A stretch of DNA of 64,000 nucleotides, from NCBI GenBank assembly GCA_024699855.1, contig JAMPIQ010000003.1, positions 5,394,001 to 5,458,000 on the forward strand, in the 5' to 3' direction. Below, one piece after another: positions 34,448 to 45,176 of this stretch. Below the pieces are notes generated by a model. It searched no databases, was not told where the DNA came from, and saw nothing but the letters and a program-made list of their open reading frames with translations. Origin of the DNA: Aphelenchoides besseyi. Its lineage: Eukaryota > Nematoda > Chromadorea > Rhabditida > Aphelenchoididae. A program made the position numbers and the translations under genes. Within the stretch, counting starts at the first letter, position 1. The number at the start of each line of letters is the position of its first letter.

Positions 34448-37400
34448 ATGAGTGTCAGACATTTCATTTTTCTTATTTTACCTTTTGTTCTGAGCCATAA
34501 CGAGATGTCAACAATCAGTGGATCTTCATTGCTAATTGATTGGTCTCGTGAAGTTCCGATCAATTTACTAGTTCGACAGTTTCTTGTCGATTATGATCCT
34601 CCGCAAGGACGACCACCGACGCACAGTGTTTTCCCTCCAACAACTCGAATGTTACTCATTGAAGATGCCACACCGGCCGTTGACTACTCGGTTAACATTT
34701 CGGCGCTTTTTACAGACGGAACCCGACGACCAATTTTGAGTACTCGATTAGTGTCAAGTGAGTACTAGTAGCTTAGCCTTGAAACTTTTATGCTTTAGGT
34801 CCACCAACTCCAACTTTGGAGTTTTTGAAGGCGGATACTGACGAAGTGACATTTGCATTTCTCACGTCTGCAAAACTTCAATTATCGTTCTATATCGAGT
34901 ACGTGGACGTTGCCCATGAAGAACAAACGAATCATATCGAGACAAGCAAGAGCGCTCTGCGAATTCGACAACTTGAACCCAACACTCGCTATCGTTTGCG
35001 CATATTCAGCATTTTTCGAGGTGTACCATCCGCCGTTCCACTTCTCGTTGAATTTAAAACACGAGGTAACTTGTAAATTTTGTTGCTTTTGCACGAAGAG
35101 CAGTTTTAACGATTCGTGTAAAACCAGTGCGGTTAATCTGCTCAACGAGTTGGGTTGCTAATCCGTCGTCCACTCGGCCGTCTTACGAACATTCCAATCT
35201 CAACACAACAAAAATCACGTTCAATTTTAGCTGTTGAACAAACGACAATCGAGTTTCAAAGTCCCGTGTTGTCTTCAAATGAGTCAATAACTCAACATCG
35301 ATGGCCGACTTTATCGCCCTACGGAAACCTGGTAACTGCAACCGTCAATTACGAAAACAACAAAGAACAGAATGGCGGTTTGATTCCGCCACGAATCGAT
35401 TATGCAAATCGATCACCTGCTCGTCCGTTTTATGAATTCGGCAACACGACTTTACCTCCACATTGGAAACAACCATCGAGCTCCCATCTCTCGGAACTAC
35501 CACCATTAGAAGCGGTCGGAGAATTGTTAGCTTCAATTTCTTCCACAGCACAAATCACTACAACCACAACTCTTGCACCAATATCAACTGCTTCTGCTTT
35601 AACAACAACTAGAGAAAAAGAGATCTTCGAAAGCGCGACGGCCGTCGAACAACCTCTAACAGTCGAATCTTTATCATCAACGACGTCATTGCCATTGGAA
35701 ACTGAAATTGACGTTGGCGATGTCTCTGTTTTACCGACTGTGGAAGAAACGAGTAAAACGACCGTTCAACTTATTCCAACAACAACTATTTCTTCCGAAG
35801 ACATTGAAGAAGAAAGCAGCTTGAATCCTACGGATAGTACGGAAATTCGAGTTGAACGTGCAGGTCAACAAATTCGTATAGAATGGGACCCACCAGAACA
35901 AGCATTGTGTGATAACTTCCTTGTCAACACAACAATAACAAATTTGCGACCACCACAAAGTTTCACTACGGCTTCGGGAACTCCATATTCGTATATCAAA
36001 TTTTATGCCGGAAGAAAACTTCTCATCCAAATCTCTTGTATGTCTGAAGGAGCAATTTCAACTCTATGGTCCGCAGAAAGAATACTCGATCTAACAAGTA
36101 AGCTAAAAATATGATTTCTAACGACTTTGCAATAACCGTAGAACCTCGACCGGTGGAGAACTTACGAATCAAACGAGTTTACACTGACGAATTTTATGTT
36201 TCTTCTGTTGTATTGGCTATTGATTGGCCACGAGGCCATGATTCGCATCGATTCGAAGTTGTGGTTGTTTGGTCAGCTGGCAATGTACAACAAATTTCTT
36301 TTGATTTCATTTATTCATTGCTTCAGAAAGCTGTCGGCGATAAGCGTGTGGTTTTCAACGATACTAAGGAGTTGCAAATCGATAAATTGGATCCAACTAC
36401 CGTCTACACGTTTGCTGTTCGAAACAGTTCGAAGGAATTGACCGGTTTGACAAGTGCTCCAATTGGAATTCGACAGACAACTCGTAAGTTTCGTTCTTGA
36501 AATGTTCATTTATATGTTGATGATTTGCAGCGCCCATCATTACATCCACTCTTTACGCGGGACAAATTTCGTCCTACGCGATCAACATCAACTTCGGCGA
36601 AAGTGAATCGGAGTATAAATTCGATGGCTATGAGTTGATTTTTGCGGGAAACACACGAAACATTACGAAGAAACTTGGAAAGAAAGATGAGTAAGTTATG
36701 GTAAACAATTCTTGTTTAAGTTTGTTCAGAAAATCTTTCACATTCAACAAATTGATTCCTGGAAGAACTTACACGTTTGTTTTGTACACTATCTACAAGA
36801 ACATTCGAAGTCGTCCGGTAATTGAAGAAATAACAACTTGTGAGTTGAATAACAAAATACCACATACGAACAGTTATTTTAAGATCCATTGAAAGTGAAG
36901 AGCTTTTATCCAGTGATTGGCCCGGGATATGTCACGTTGTTTTGGGAAATCGACAATATGTCCGATAACAAATGCGAGTTTCGATTGGAATACGCCTCAA
37001 CATCGGATAGTGGAATTCGACGAGCACAGAAAGTTGAATTAAAAGATGTCACCAAATACAGATTCAGCGGCCTCGACTACGACACCTATTACACGGTATG
37101 TAACTATACGAGACGAAAAGAACTTTTCCTTCAGTTTACAATTACTGTCTTGATGGGTCGTGGGAAAGCACAAGCTGAATCGGAATCCGAGATGGTTACC
37201 ATTGGATTCAAGTCTAAACGTTAGTTCTTTTGTTGATTCCGCTACTATAAACTCAATTTTCTAGCCGTCAGTTTGCCGACACTTCAAAGACGCGGAAGTC
37301 GTGAACTTTTATTGACCGTATGTGTAATAACCGAGTTTTTATTGAATATATTTTTAGTTTGAAAACGATCCACGTATATTCTCGGACACAAATGGAGTGG

Positions 37401-37955
37401 TTGACAATTTTGCGATAATCGTTTCTGAGGATATCAAATTGGGCGGTGATGATTATGTGTTGAAATCCTATTATGATGTAAAAGATGAACTTCATTGGCC
37501 GGCCTATCGAGCCTCTGTTTCCACATACAATCCATTCAAGAAACGTGGCTCTTCGCGAACAACCTCATTTGTTGTTGGAGAAGAAGACTGTGATCGACGT
37601 AAGCTCAGTGAACCGGTAGGCAGCCGATTTGTGTTTATTATATTCATGGCTGTTCAGTATTGCAACGGCGTTTTGCGTTCGCATGTTGACTATTACGTAA
37701 AAATCAGAGCGTATTTGGTTACAAACATGGCAATGGAAACGGAGTGGGTTACAGTCAACGGACTTGTCGACGAAACACCACCAGAAAGTAGGTTCTCTAA
37801 TTCAGTTCATTTAATGTTCTGAAACCGCAGAAGGACAACGGAGATTGCCTTGTTACATGTATTTGAACGGATGCTCTTCGATATCTACCAGTCAGTACAC
37901 GCCCTCATTCATTTCATTGATCTCGTCATTGATCACGTGGTTATTTTTTCGTTAA
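34448..37955 (+). CDS. Fibronectin-III ectodomain protein of the type III receptor phosphatase kind, without phosphatase
   Basis: Thirteen exons: 34448-34757, 34799-35065, 35231-36097, 36142-36284, 36327-36483, 36531-36690, 36730-36839, 36884-37095, 37135-37219, 37265-37317, 37358-37615, 37658-37787, 37831-37955; 958 residues in frame. A signal peptide (FIFLILPFVLS) is followed by several FN3-like units (for example RLEPNTRYRLRIFS-type strands) separated by a roughly 200-residue Thr/Ser/Pro-rich spacer. A juxtamembrane region with FSDTNGVVDNFAIIVSED and YCNGVLRSHVDYYVKIRAY is characteristic of DEP-1/PTP10D-type receptor tyrosine phosphatases. No tyrosine phosphatase domain follows. The protein ends in a small-residue site (NGCSS), a spacer and a hydrophobic tail (FISLISSLITWLFF), which looks like a GPI-anchor signal. 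Possible alternative 3' splicing at 37936-37977 would give another short tail. Confidence 0.75.
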
Positions 37956-38125
37956 CTTTGATGCCTTTATTTACAGTTTCAAATAAATTTTTACACCAAA
38001 TAAACAAACAGTATTGCAATTACAGTGATCCATTGAATGTTCGCAAACGAATGAGCAGCCGAACGAAGAATAGTTGTTCTGGTCGTTTCGACTAAACATT
38101 TAAGTTCATGTTTTCTAGTTTCTCA

Positions 38126-38468
38126 TTAAATACCTTCTTCTTCCACGCGATTGTGATTCAACCGATGATCTGCCGGTGAATCATCTTGCGCTGCTATAAT
38201 TGAGAAAAACAATGATTCATCGATGCAATACGTATTTTGTTGGTATAAACAATACGATTAATATGAGCTCACCTGCTGCACTATTTGCCGATTGAATTGT
38301 CTCTTCACGTTCGATCGTTTGTACTGGTCCATCCCACGATGCGGAGGCTGCAAATTTGAGTAAACAAACTCAGCAAACAACTAGTTCATTACCGTGTTTG
38401 GGAAGTGAGCAGAAAACTACAAGAACTAGAAGACCGATGGTCGTGTAGAAGAACGTAGACTGCTTCAT
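38126..38468 (-). CDS. Small secreted protein, unknown
   Basis: Three small exons, each too short to stand out alone: 38393-38468, 38273-38347, 38126-38193; phases 1 and 1 agree and give 72 residues. The first exon is a textbook signal peptide (MKQSTFFYTTIGLLVLVVFC). The rest is Ala/Glu/Asp-rich with no cysteine (ASASWDGPVQTIEREETIQ, then AAQDDSPADHRLNHNR). There is no dibasic cleavage site, so a neuropeptide precursor is unlikely. All four splice sites are canonical. I do not recognise the product. Confidence 0.65.
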
Positions 38469-38632
38469 TTAAATTGACTACAATTAGTGGTCAACTGAAT
38501 CGATGGTAGCCAATAAAACTTACTGTTCGCTTTGCGAAGATAGGAAATTAATCGACGAAAACGTTCTTTGTTCCAACTAAAAAGCCAATTCTGTTCGATC
38601 GTACGTTTCAACACTTCGCATCCAAACGAACG

Positions 38633-39220
38633 ATGACGTCAAACGAAGTTTTCAGAAGTCGAAAGACAATTAATCCATACGACCAGCAAACGAATGTTGT
38701 TGAGCGATTGACAGAAACGAGACTCTCCAGCAGTTCACATGCGCGAATTATTGCGGGCAATGACGAGGAAGAGAAAAGAGAGCAATGTTTTGTGCATCAC
38801 CTGCCGACAACTCTACGGCGCCATCCAAAACTCTTCGGACGATCCTTTTCGTCATGAAGCGTTTCGTTTTTCCGGAAGTTTTATGTTGGAAATAAAATCA
38901 ATGTTCAAACTTTCGAAAACATTTTACTCGTTTCATTCCTTCAAATTATGCACTGACATTCAAACATCGACTGACGGAACTTTACTGCAACACAGCGACT
39001 TGATTCGATTTCTACAATGCGGGAAGATATTGACGTGTTGGTGGATAGCGATCGACGACTATTGAATATAATGTTAAGTGATAATGTGCAAGAATTCGAT
39101 GACTGGCAATTCGAGTATTTTGGTAGGCAACGCGATTGGAAGGCGATGAAGGAAAGACGTTCAAAGAATACACAGATACACTTTAATACATACATAAGTT
39201 GCAAAATGACGAAAATGTTG
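38633..39220 (+). other. Unresolved open frames, possible small gene
   Basis: Three overlapping plus-strand frames are open here: from the ATG at 38633 (74 codons), 38739-39065 (108 codons, containing LCITCRQLYGAI with a Cys-x2-Cys) and 39017-39286. No pair joins with good splice sites and consistent phase, and no domain is recognised. The region also serves as upstream of the small secreted gene and 3' flank of the DAB-1 gene. Confidence 0.25.
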
Positions 39221-40955
39221 TTAATTGAAAAACGGATCGTTTTTGAATGGATCACTCGCTGTTGTTTGTTGGAAGAGAGGAGTTGAAGTTTTGGTTTGAA
39301 AGGACGATGAAATTGCGGACAATGGCAACTGTGGTGGATTGATGATGTGTTCGAATGGATTGGTTTTCATTTTTGACGAATCCACCAGCTTCTCCATATC
39401 CACCAATTTAGTGAACGCATCTTCCAACGAAATGCCTTTTGCTACCGGAATATCATTGCTTGTTTCCGTAATCATTTGTCTGAAAATTTGTTAGTTTTTG
39501 TATTCCTTCAATCATGTTTCCTACTTCTTAAAATCAACTTGAAACACGTGGCCGTTAGTTGGCTCGTTCTCTTTGGACGATGCCGAAGATGTTCCCCAAT
39601 TATTTTCGGGTGAGTGTTGACCGTTGACTGAACTGCCGGCTGATCCGAGACCATTCTCAAACGCCGATGGAGTTCGTTGCGGCGGCGGAGCCAATCCAAA
39701 AGGACTGTTGTTTGCAATTGAAGGAATCGGACGTTGAATGGCACTATTGTGGTTATCATAACCATTGGCAACCACAGGCTGCATAAATGGATTGGTACTC
39801 TAAAATCAACTTGTTGAGTTAATTGAATAGTATGCCCAATTGAAAAGTTTAGAAATCGTGCTAATGAGAAAGTTTTAAAAAGACCCTTAGAAGTTAGAAA
39901 TCATTTATTGTACAGATAGAATTATAGAGAGAATCAGTTACAGAGAATTCTAATTCATCGAACTCACCGACTGCAAAACAGTCGTATGTTGGGACCAGAA
40001 ACTGTTTTGATGATGACCGTTGTGTTGCGGAGTAACAAACGACACGTTGAATGGATCGGCAGTACTCGATGCGGTTGTACTATTGAATGGATCAGAGAAT
40101 CCGTTCAAATTGGCAGTAGTTGGCCACGCAGGTTGATCATCGGGCATCGACGGAATGTTCTCGAGTTGATGAAATCCTTGAGCAATACTTTCAAGTTCGG
40201 TTTCCAAATCCAACAAGTCACCCACTGGAACACCTTCTTCAACTCGAAATCCTTTCACTTCTTCGCGTCGACTATTCTCCAAATTTTCCTGTTCTTCCTT
40301 CTTTTGTTTTGCTTCTTGCACTTGCTTCTTCTTCATTTCGAAGACCACTTGAAACATTTCACGGATCAACAGAACCGCATTGTCGGCAGTTTGTGCGGTT
40401 TTGATGCCGTAGAATTTGTATTTTCCTTCGGGAGTACCGAAAATGAAACCAAAAGCTCGAGCATCAGTCGTATCACGAGCAATGAACGAGATTTTAGAGA
40501 CCGGAAAAGAAAACAAAACCGCCTGAAAACGTGGGAAGAACATAGAAAACGACTTATAAGCGTTCGACTTACTCCACTCTTTTCTTCTTTGATTTTCAAT
40601 CCCTCAACCGAAATGTTGAGTATAATTCGTTGTTTGTGAGTTCCAGCCGATTTGATTGCCGCTTTCGTCACACGCATCGCTTCAGCACACATCGCGTCGC
40701 CACGTGCACTACTCACATCCCGTTCACCAATTAGTTTTCCTTTGCAATCCACACCATCTCCTTGAAAGCGAAAGGGATCGTTGCCAACCGTTGCATTGTT
40801 TACTGGAAACGTGTCGTTTAAAAATCCAAGACAACATTCCTCTTACATTTGGTTTTGCCGGGAGTACGTTTCAACATCGAAGCGACGGCGAGTCGGGATT
40901 TCGGTGAACCCGGATTTAGTTCCGAAGAATCCTTGATCTTTTGCTGAGCCACCAT
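39221..40955 (-). CDS. dab-1: DAB-1 (Disabled) endocytic adaptor with PTB domain
   Basis: Five coding exons: 40847-40955, 40573-40802, 39968-40522, 39525-39799, 39221-39479; 475 residues. The PTB domain (about residues 43-190) begins [18 protein letters not shown] and contains [31 protein letters not shown] and [19 protein letters not shown], closely matching Disabled proteins. A charged coiled-coil-like helix ([17 protein letters not shown]) follows. The tail carries clathrin-adaptor and EH-domain ligands: SDPFNS, ADPFNV, two NPF (STNPFMQ, KTNPFEH) and [11 protein letters not shown] at the very end. Disabled proteins bind NPxY tails of LDL-receptor-family cargo and AP-2. The start ATG follows an acceptor at about 40972, so a non-coding 5' exon upstream is likely. 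Confidence 0.93.
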
Positions 40956-41387
40956 GTTTGCCGATCCGTCTATGAAAATACGAAAAATAGTTAGAGAATC
41001 GAAGAAGGACGCGAAATACGAAGAGATCAATTGGCGACGAGGGAGTGAAAGAAACGCGGAGATTTCAAAAGCGAAAAAATTGGATCTTACAACACGCACA
41101 CCTCCTCTTTCCCGTTTTACTTCCACCACCGACGAGATCGAAGAACAAATGACGAAAAAAGAGCAGAAAGAAATCGCAAAGGTAAACTGACGGACTTTGG
41201 TGTGTGGTAAAAACCGCACGCTTTCCAATCAGTCAGACGTTCTTCCCAATGGTCATGTGAGGCGATTTCAATCAGCTGCCCGTACTGATGATGTTCACGC
41301 GCGAAGACGGGTGTAAAGTTCAGACAAACAGTTGGCATAAAGCTGTTAATGAAAACGGTAATGCGTTAGATCAATGCACGAAAACAA

Positions 41388-41395
41388 ATAAAAGG
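41388..41395 (+). promoter_or_regulatory. Candidate TATA box
   Basis: ATAAAAGG followed by a GC-rich CCGGAC, 44 bases upstream of an ATG at 41432 that starts a plausible two-exon frame. Position is right for a transcription start near 41418. Sequence-only call. Confidence 0.35.
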
Positions 41396-41431
41396 GCCGG
41401 ACGTTTCTGTTAAGATCACGAAATAAGCAAA

Positions 41432-42036
41432 ATGAGTCAACAATCCGGCGAGCAACAGCCGGTCCGTTTGATGTGCATGCTCGAAAGATTCTCACACCGC
41501 AGGCGTCCGTTCAACAATCGCCTGTTGAATCATCAAACAGTTCGGGGTTTTTAATGCGCAAACGAGGGAAAAAGCGGGAACATCCTCGTGAAGCGACGGC
41601 ACAGAAAACACGCGAGAATGCGCGAACTCTGCAAATGGATGCACACGCACAAGAAAGTCTGTGGACACGAATGGGCCGAAAATACCAGAGAATGCCGTCG
41701 GTTTGTTGTTTGCATCATCTCTTGCCACCCACTACAATTCTCATCACGCGCAATTGTTCAGGGGATTTGCTCTTTGCACCGCAAAAAATAAACGGGATGG
41801 TCAACGAAGCAGAGTTCCGTTTGCAAAAGCTTCAAAGTCAAGAAAAGAAATTCAGAGACCTTTTTATTTCACAATCATCAGTTTTTGCCAATACGTATAT
41901 CCGTTTTCTTTCTGCTTTTCGTGGACAGCAACTTGAAACTCACCGCGCACTTGGGCACAAATTTTGCATACTGAAGTCACAAATGGGAAGTGGATTTGAG
42001 GGTTGTTGTCATGACCACATCTCATCGTTCTTCTAA
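41432..42036 (+). CDS. Hypothetical protein, basic Q/S-rich N-terminus
   Basis: Two exons, 41432-41461 and 41503-42036, joined by a 41-nt intron (GTCCGT...ACCGCAG), give 187 residues beginning MSQQSGEQQP then ASVQQSPVESSNSSG. The continuity of Gln/Ser composition across the junction supports the splice. A basic cluster MRKRGKKREHPREA follows. The second half is less protein-like and the exon may end earlier. No domain recognised. A TATA-like element lies upstream and the divergent DAB-1 gene shares the intergenic region. Confidence 0.35.
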
Positions 42037-42057
42037 GCAACCCGAGGAGTGATCAAA

Positions 42058-42285
42058 TTAGCTTCCGGGTGGATTGCAGAAAACCACATCTGCTTCGCTT
42101 TCCGACTCATTTGCCGCAAAAATTAAGAGCGCATGGTTCCAATAAGCTGAATCTACTTTCGTGATGACCTCAGCTGTCGATGTAAAAGGAACGATCGTAA
42201 AAATGACGCGCTCGTTCGGACGGTACGTACCAACATAAAAATTCACCCGAAGGCCGCTGTTACTGTTGATAACGCAAATTACCAG
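42058..42285 (-). CDS. Possible C-terminal exon of an unrecognised secreted-type protein
   Basis: An acceptor (ATCAACAG near 42285) opens a frame to the TAA at 42058 of about 75 codons: GLRVNFYVGTYRPNERVIF then alternating hydrophobic strands (ALLIFAANESESEADVVF). The strand pattern suggests a beta-sandwich end. No upstream exon could be joined; the same strand at 42285-42507 stays open but looks non-coding. Family unknown, and chance cannot be excluded because stops are sparse here. Confidence 0.3.
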   Translation of the reverse strand: MVICVINSNSGLRVNFYVGTYRPNERVIFTIVPFTSTAEVITKVDSAYWNHALLIFAANESESEADVVFCNPPGS

Positions 42286-42439
42286 AAGTTTTTTAAATTC
42301 CCATTGACCTTTTTTAGCTCGTTGAAATGGAAAACGGAACGCTATGTCGAATCGATCGGAGCTTTGTCGGAGTATCGAATTCGATCGAAAACGAAATAGC
42401 CGACGTGTGAACCAAGAAGACAAAATAGGAGACCACCGT

Positions 42440-43760
42440 GAAAGGCGGTTAATGAAATTTCGGGGGTAAAAACTTCCAATCGTCAAAGTCGAGAGTTCCC
42501 TCCGCATTTTGTCGTCCGAGACTCGACCTGCGAAACAAACGAAGAAGACGCAGTCGCTTCGATAAGCTGCGATTCAACAGCGACGATCGTGCAACAAACG
42601 ACGACCAAGCGCATCAAAGAAGAGAAACGAGGTGCGCGAAAGAAGAGCGGCTCGAAGAGGAAAAGACCGGTCGTCGAAACAAAATCGACCAGCCGTCCTG
42701 CTCGACGCACACGCTTTTCGTTTTCAACTTCCGCTGTTTTCGACGGTCAGTTCGCAGACTCGCGAATCCGAGGGATGTAAACAAAACCAAATGGCCAACG
42801 AATATAAACAAATTGAAGCAACAAACCGGCAGGAGAGTCAGTTTCAAATTTCAGAACCGTGACACCGCACTTCACATCATCGCGACTACTGACTACTGGT
42901 CACTTGACGATTCGTGCCTTGCTATTGGAACATAAGGCGGATGTTAATAAAATGAATCGGGTAGTTGGAAAGCGCAAGGAGGAAACAGCAAAAAGTTTAC
43001 AGATTGAAGCGACAGCGTTAAATCACGCGCTGAGTTGCGGTATCGGAATGTTGCGCTTTTACTTCTACGACAAAACGCGAAGTCAAATTGTCAAGCTGAG
43101 GTAAGAATTGAAATCAATGACGACATGCAGGCATCACGTGAGATGAAGTGGATGAATTCACAAAAGACGATTGATGATGACACGAGGTCGAAAGATTGCG
43201 CTTTCACCTTGACGCCAATCAGATGGGCGCCGACGGCAGTCGCAAAAAACTCGTTTAAATGGACAGTGCTGGACATAAACGCAAAAACCTGTCAATCACA
43301 ATAAAACCACACATTTGAATTTCGACTTCTATTTCAGAATAGAAACAGTCCATTGTTGTCAGCAGTTCAGTACGGATTCTCGACGTTTGCAGTCCTCTAA
43401 TTGAAAAGGAAGTTGATCTCGACGTCGAATTGAAAGACGGTGCAAGAGTCGTCATCCTCGACATTTCACGTCTTTTACTTGAACACAACGTCGATTAAAC
43501 GACTCAGAAACGTAAGCAACAAACCCGTGACCGAAACTGACGACTTGTTTCCAACCTTTAAGTTAATACTCGTCAAGATTTATTGAACCGGTGGCAACTA
43601 AAAATAAACCGTGACTTCATAGCACACAGCAACTTTCCAAGAAATCGCATGTCAATTGGAGAACAGTGTCATTGTTGTCGAACTACTACGGCAATACGCT
43701 GAACGGCGCAAAATGACACGAACCGACGACGAGGAAAATCGCAGTGCAGAGGAGATGAAT
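42440..43760 (+). pseudogene. Decayed ankyrin-repeat gene
   Basis: Plus-strand pieces in several frames carry ankyrin repeat signatures in order: RDTALHIIATT (from 42858), TIRALLLEHKADVNKMN (from 42908), ATALNHALSCG (43009-43041), NVALLLLRQNAKSN (from 43049), ISRLLLEHNVD (from 43465) and VIVVELLRQYAER (from about 43669). A canonical 42-nt intron (42961-43002) separates the second and third pieces. The first frame break is explained by a direct 7-bp duplication, ACTACTG at 42885-42891 and 42892-42898; a second frame break lies near 43043. An upstream open stretch (42440-42780) encodes a Lys/Arg-rich region (KRIKEEKRGARKKSGSKRKR) that may be its N-terminal part. The original function is unknown. 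Confidence 0.55.
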
Positions 43761-44103
43761 TGGCGAACGGATTGAACATGATCCGAAAATGTACGAATAG
43801 CGGAATCAAAAGGATTTTCGAATGTGGTTGCCGCTCTAGAGATTCACATTCGAAATTGCAGTCAACCATTGATGTCAAAGTGAAAACAAACCGCTCCGTT
43901 GGAAGGCAGTTGAATGAAATTAGACGCCTGATTGACGTTGTGATTTTTGGTTATAAGGAATAAACAATCGAGTTTCGTTAGACGAATTCGATCAAATAAA
44001 CAAAGCAAACGGTTGTCCATGTATTGCCAGAATCTATTGGATTGAATATCGCGGTTTATACTCTTGAAAACATTTAACAACAATAACAATACGGTACCAA
44101 CCA

Positions 44104-44736
44104 TCAAACCACACGTCTTGACCATTTCTCAATGTGATCGTGGTTCGCTGTAACGATCAGAGTTAAACAATCAATTTGATAAACAAACCTGATTTCACAA
44201 TTTTTCTTCGTCGATCCTTTCCGGTGCGTATCAATCGATCGCGAAACGAGATTTTCGGGGCGTGATTAAGAAGTGGATTTGCATCTTGAGTAAGGACTTT
44301 GAATCGTGTGTTTCTGCAAACAAAAATCGAAGTAAACCCAACAATCAAAAGCTCACTCGGTTTTAACCACAAATTCTCCACTGGCAACTTCTTCAATCAC
44401 CTTCTTTTTGGTTCGACTTTTCGTCTTCTTTGGTCGAAGCTAACGAGCACGTTTAAATGTGAAATCGAATTTTATGCTTACCTTCGCTTCCGGAATCTCT
44501 TCTTCTGCGGATTCGATCTCGGGAACGTCGTCCGTTTTCTTAATCGAAATCTCGTCCGGGACTTCATCGTCGTCAGAAAGAGATTCTCCGGGCATGAAAA
44601 CGACTTTTTGATCGTCCATTGAGTTCATTTTCAGTCGTGATAGTCGCAACTTTTCTTCATCGGATTTCGGTCGAGATCCTAAAAGCTATGAAATTGAGAA
44701 TGAAGGCGTGAACTTACGTTTTACGTTGATCTTCAT
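44104..44736 (-). CDS. Small charged, probably nuclear/nucleolar protein
   Basis: Five exons: 44718-44736, 44482-44678, 44357-44439, 44189-44313, 44104-44147; phases agree, 155 residues. The start gives MKINVKRSRPKSDEEKLRLS. An acidic middle (GESLSDDDEVPDE, then SAEEEIPEAK) precedes a Lys-rich block (RPKKTKSRTKKKV), then NTRFKVLTQDANPLL and FRDRLIRTGKDRRRK. This acidic-then-basic layout is common in nucleolar ribosome-biogenesis factors, but I do not recognise a specific family, so the location is inferred. All splice sites are canonical. Confidence 0.7.
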
Positions 44737-45176
44737 ATTGCTTCGGATGCCAAAATAGCAATCAAATTGTCAATTCGTTTGTCGATATCTTTGACGAGCA
44801 ACAAAAAGGTGAAAGACAATGTGAACTAAAAATCTCGTTCATCGATTTGTTGAGAATCGTCGAACTTAAGTGCAGTTGTAGAGTTTTCGGAGCTACGGTT
44901 TTTCTGCAGTTTTGTCGACTTTATTTTTATCTAGTAATCAAAGGTGCTGTCAATCCAAACGTAAGTCTTTTACTTTATTATTACGATCGTTATTTACAAA
45001 CAATTAGATGCACTTGAGAAGTGGAAATGTCAGTTAATCTCATTTGATTTTACTAGATGATAGTGGGCTTTGAATAAGTTTAGTTGCCAATTCCAAGACC
45101 CGTGGGTTGGGGCAAAATATGCAGACGGCAGTCAAAATCTTGTACGGCAGGTTTGGGCACATTTCTTTAAACGTGT

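Noticed and set aside
43862..44125. Minus ORF starting with a signal-peptide-like MVKTCGLMVGTVLLLLL
   Set aside because: Overlaps the last exon of the small nuclear protein in another frame, with no supporting splice sites.
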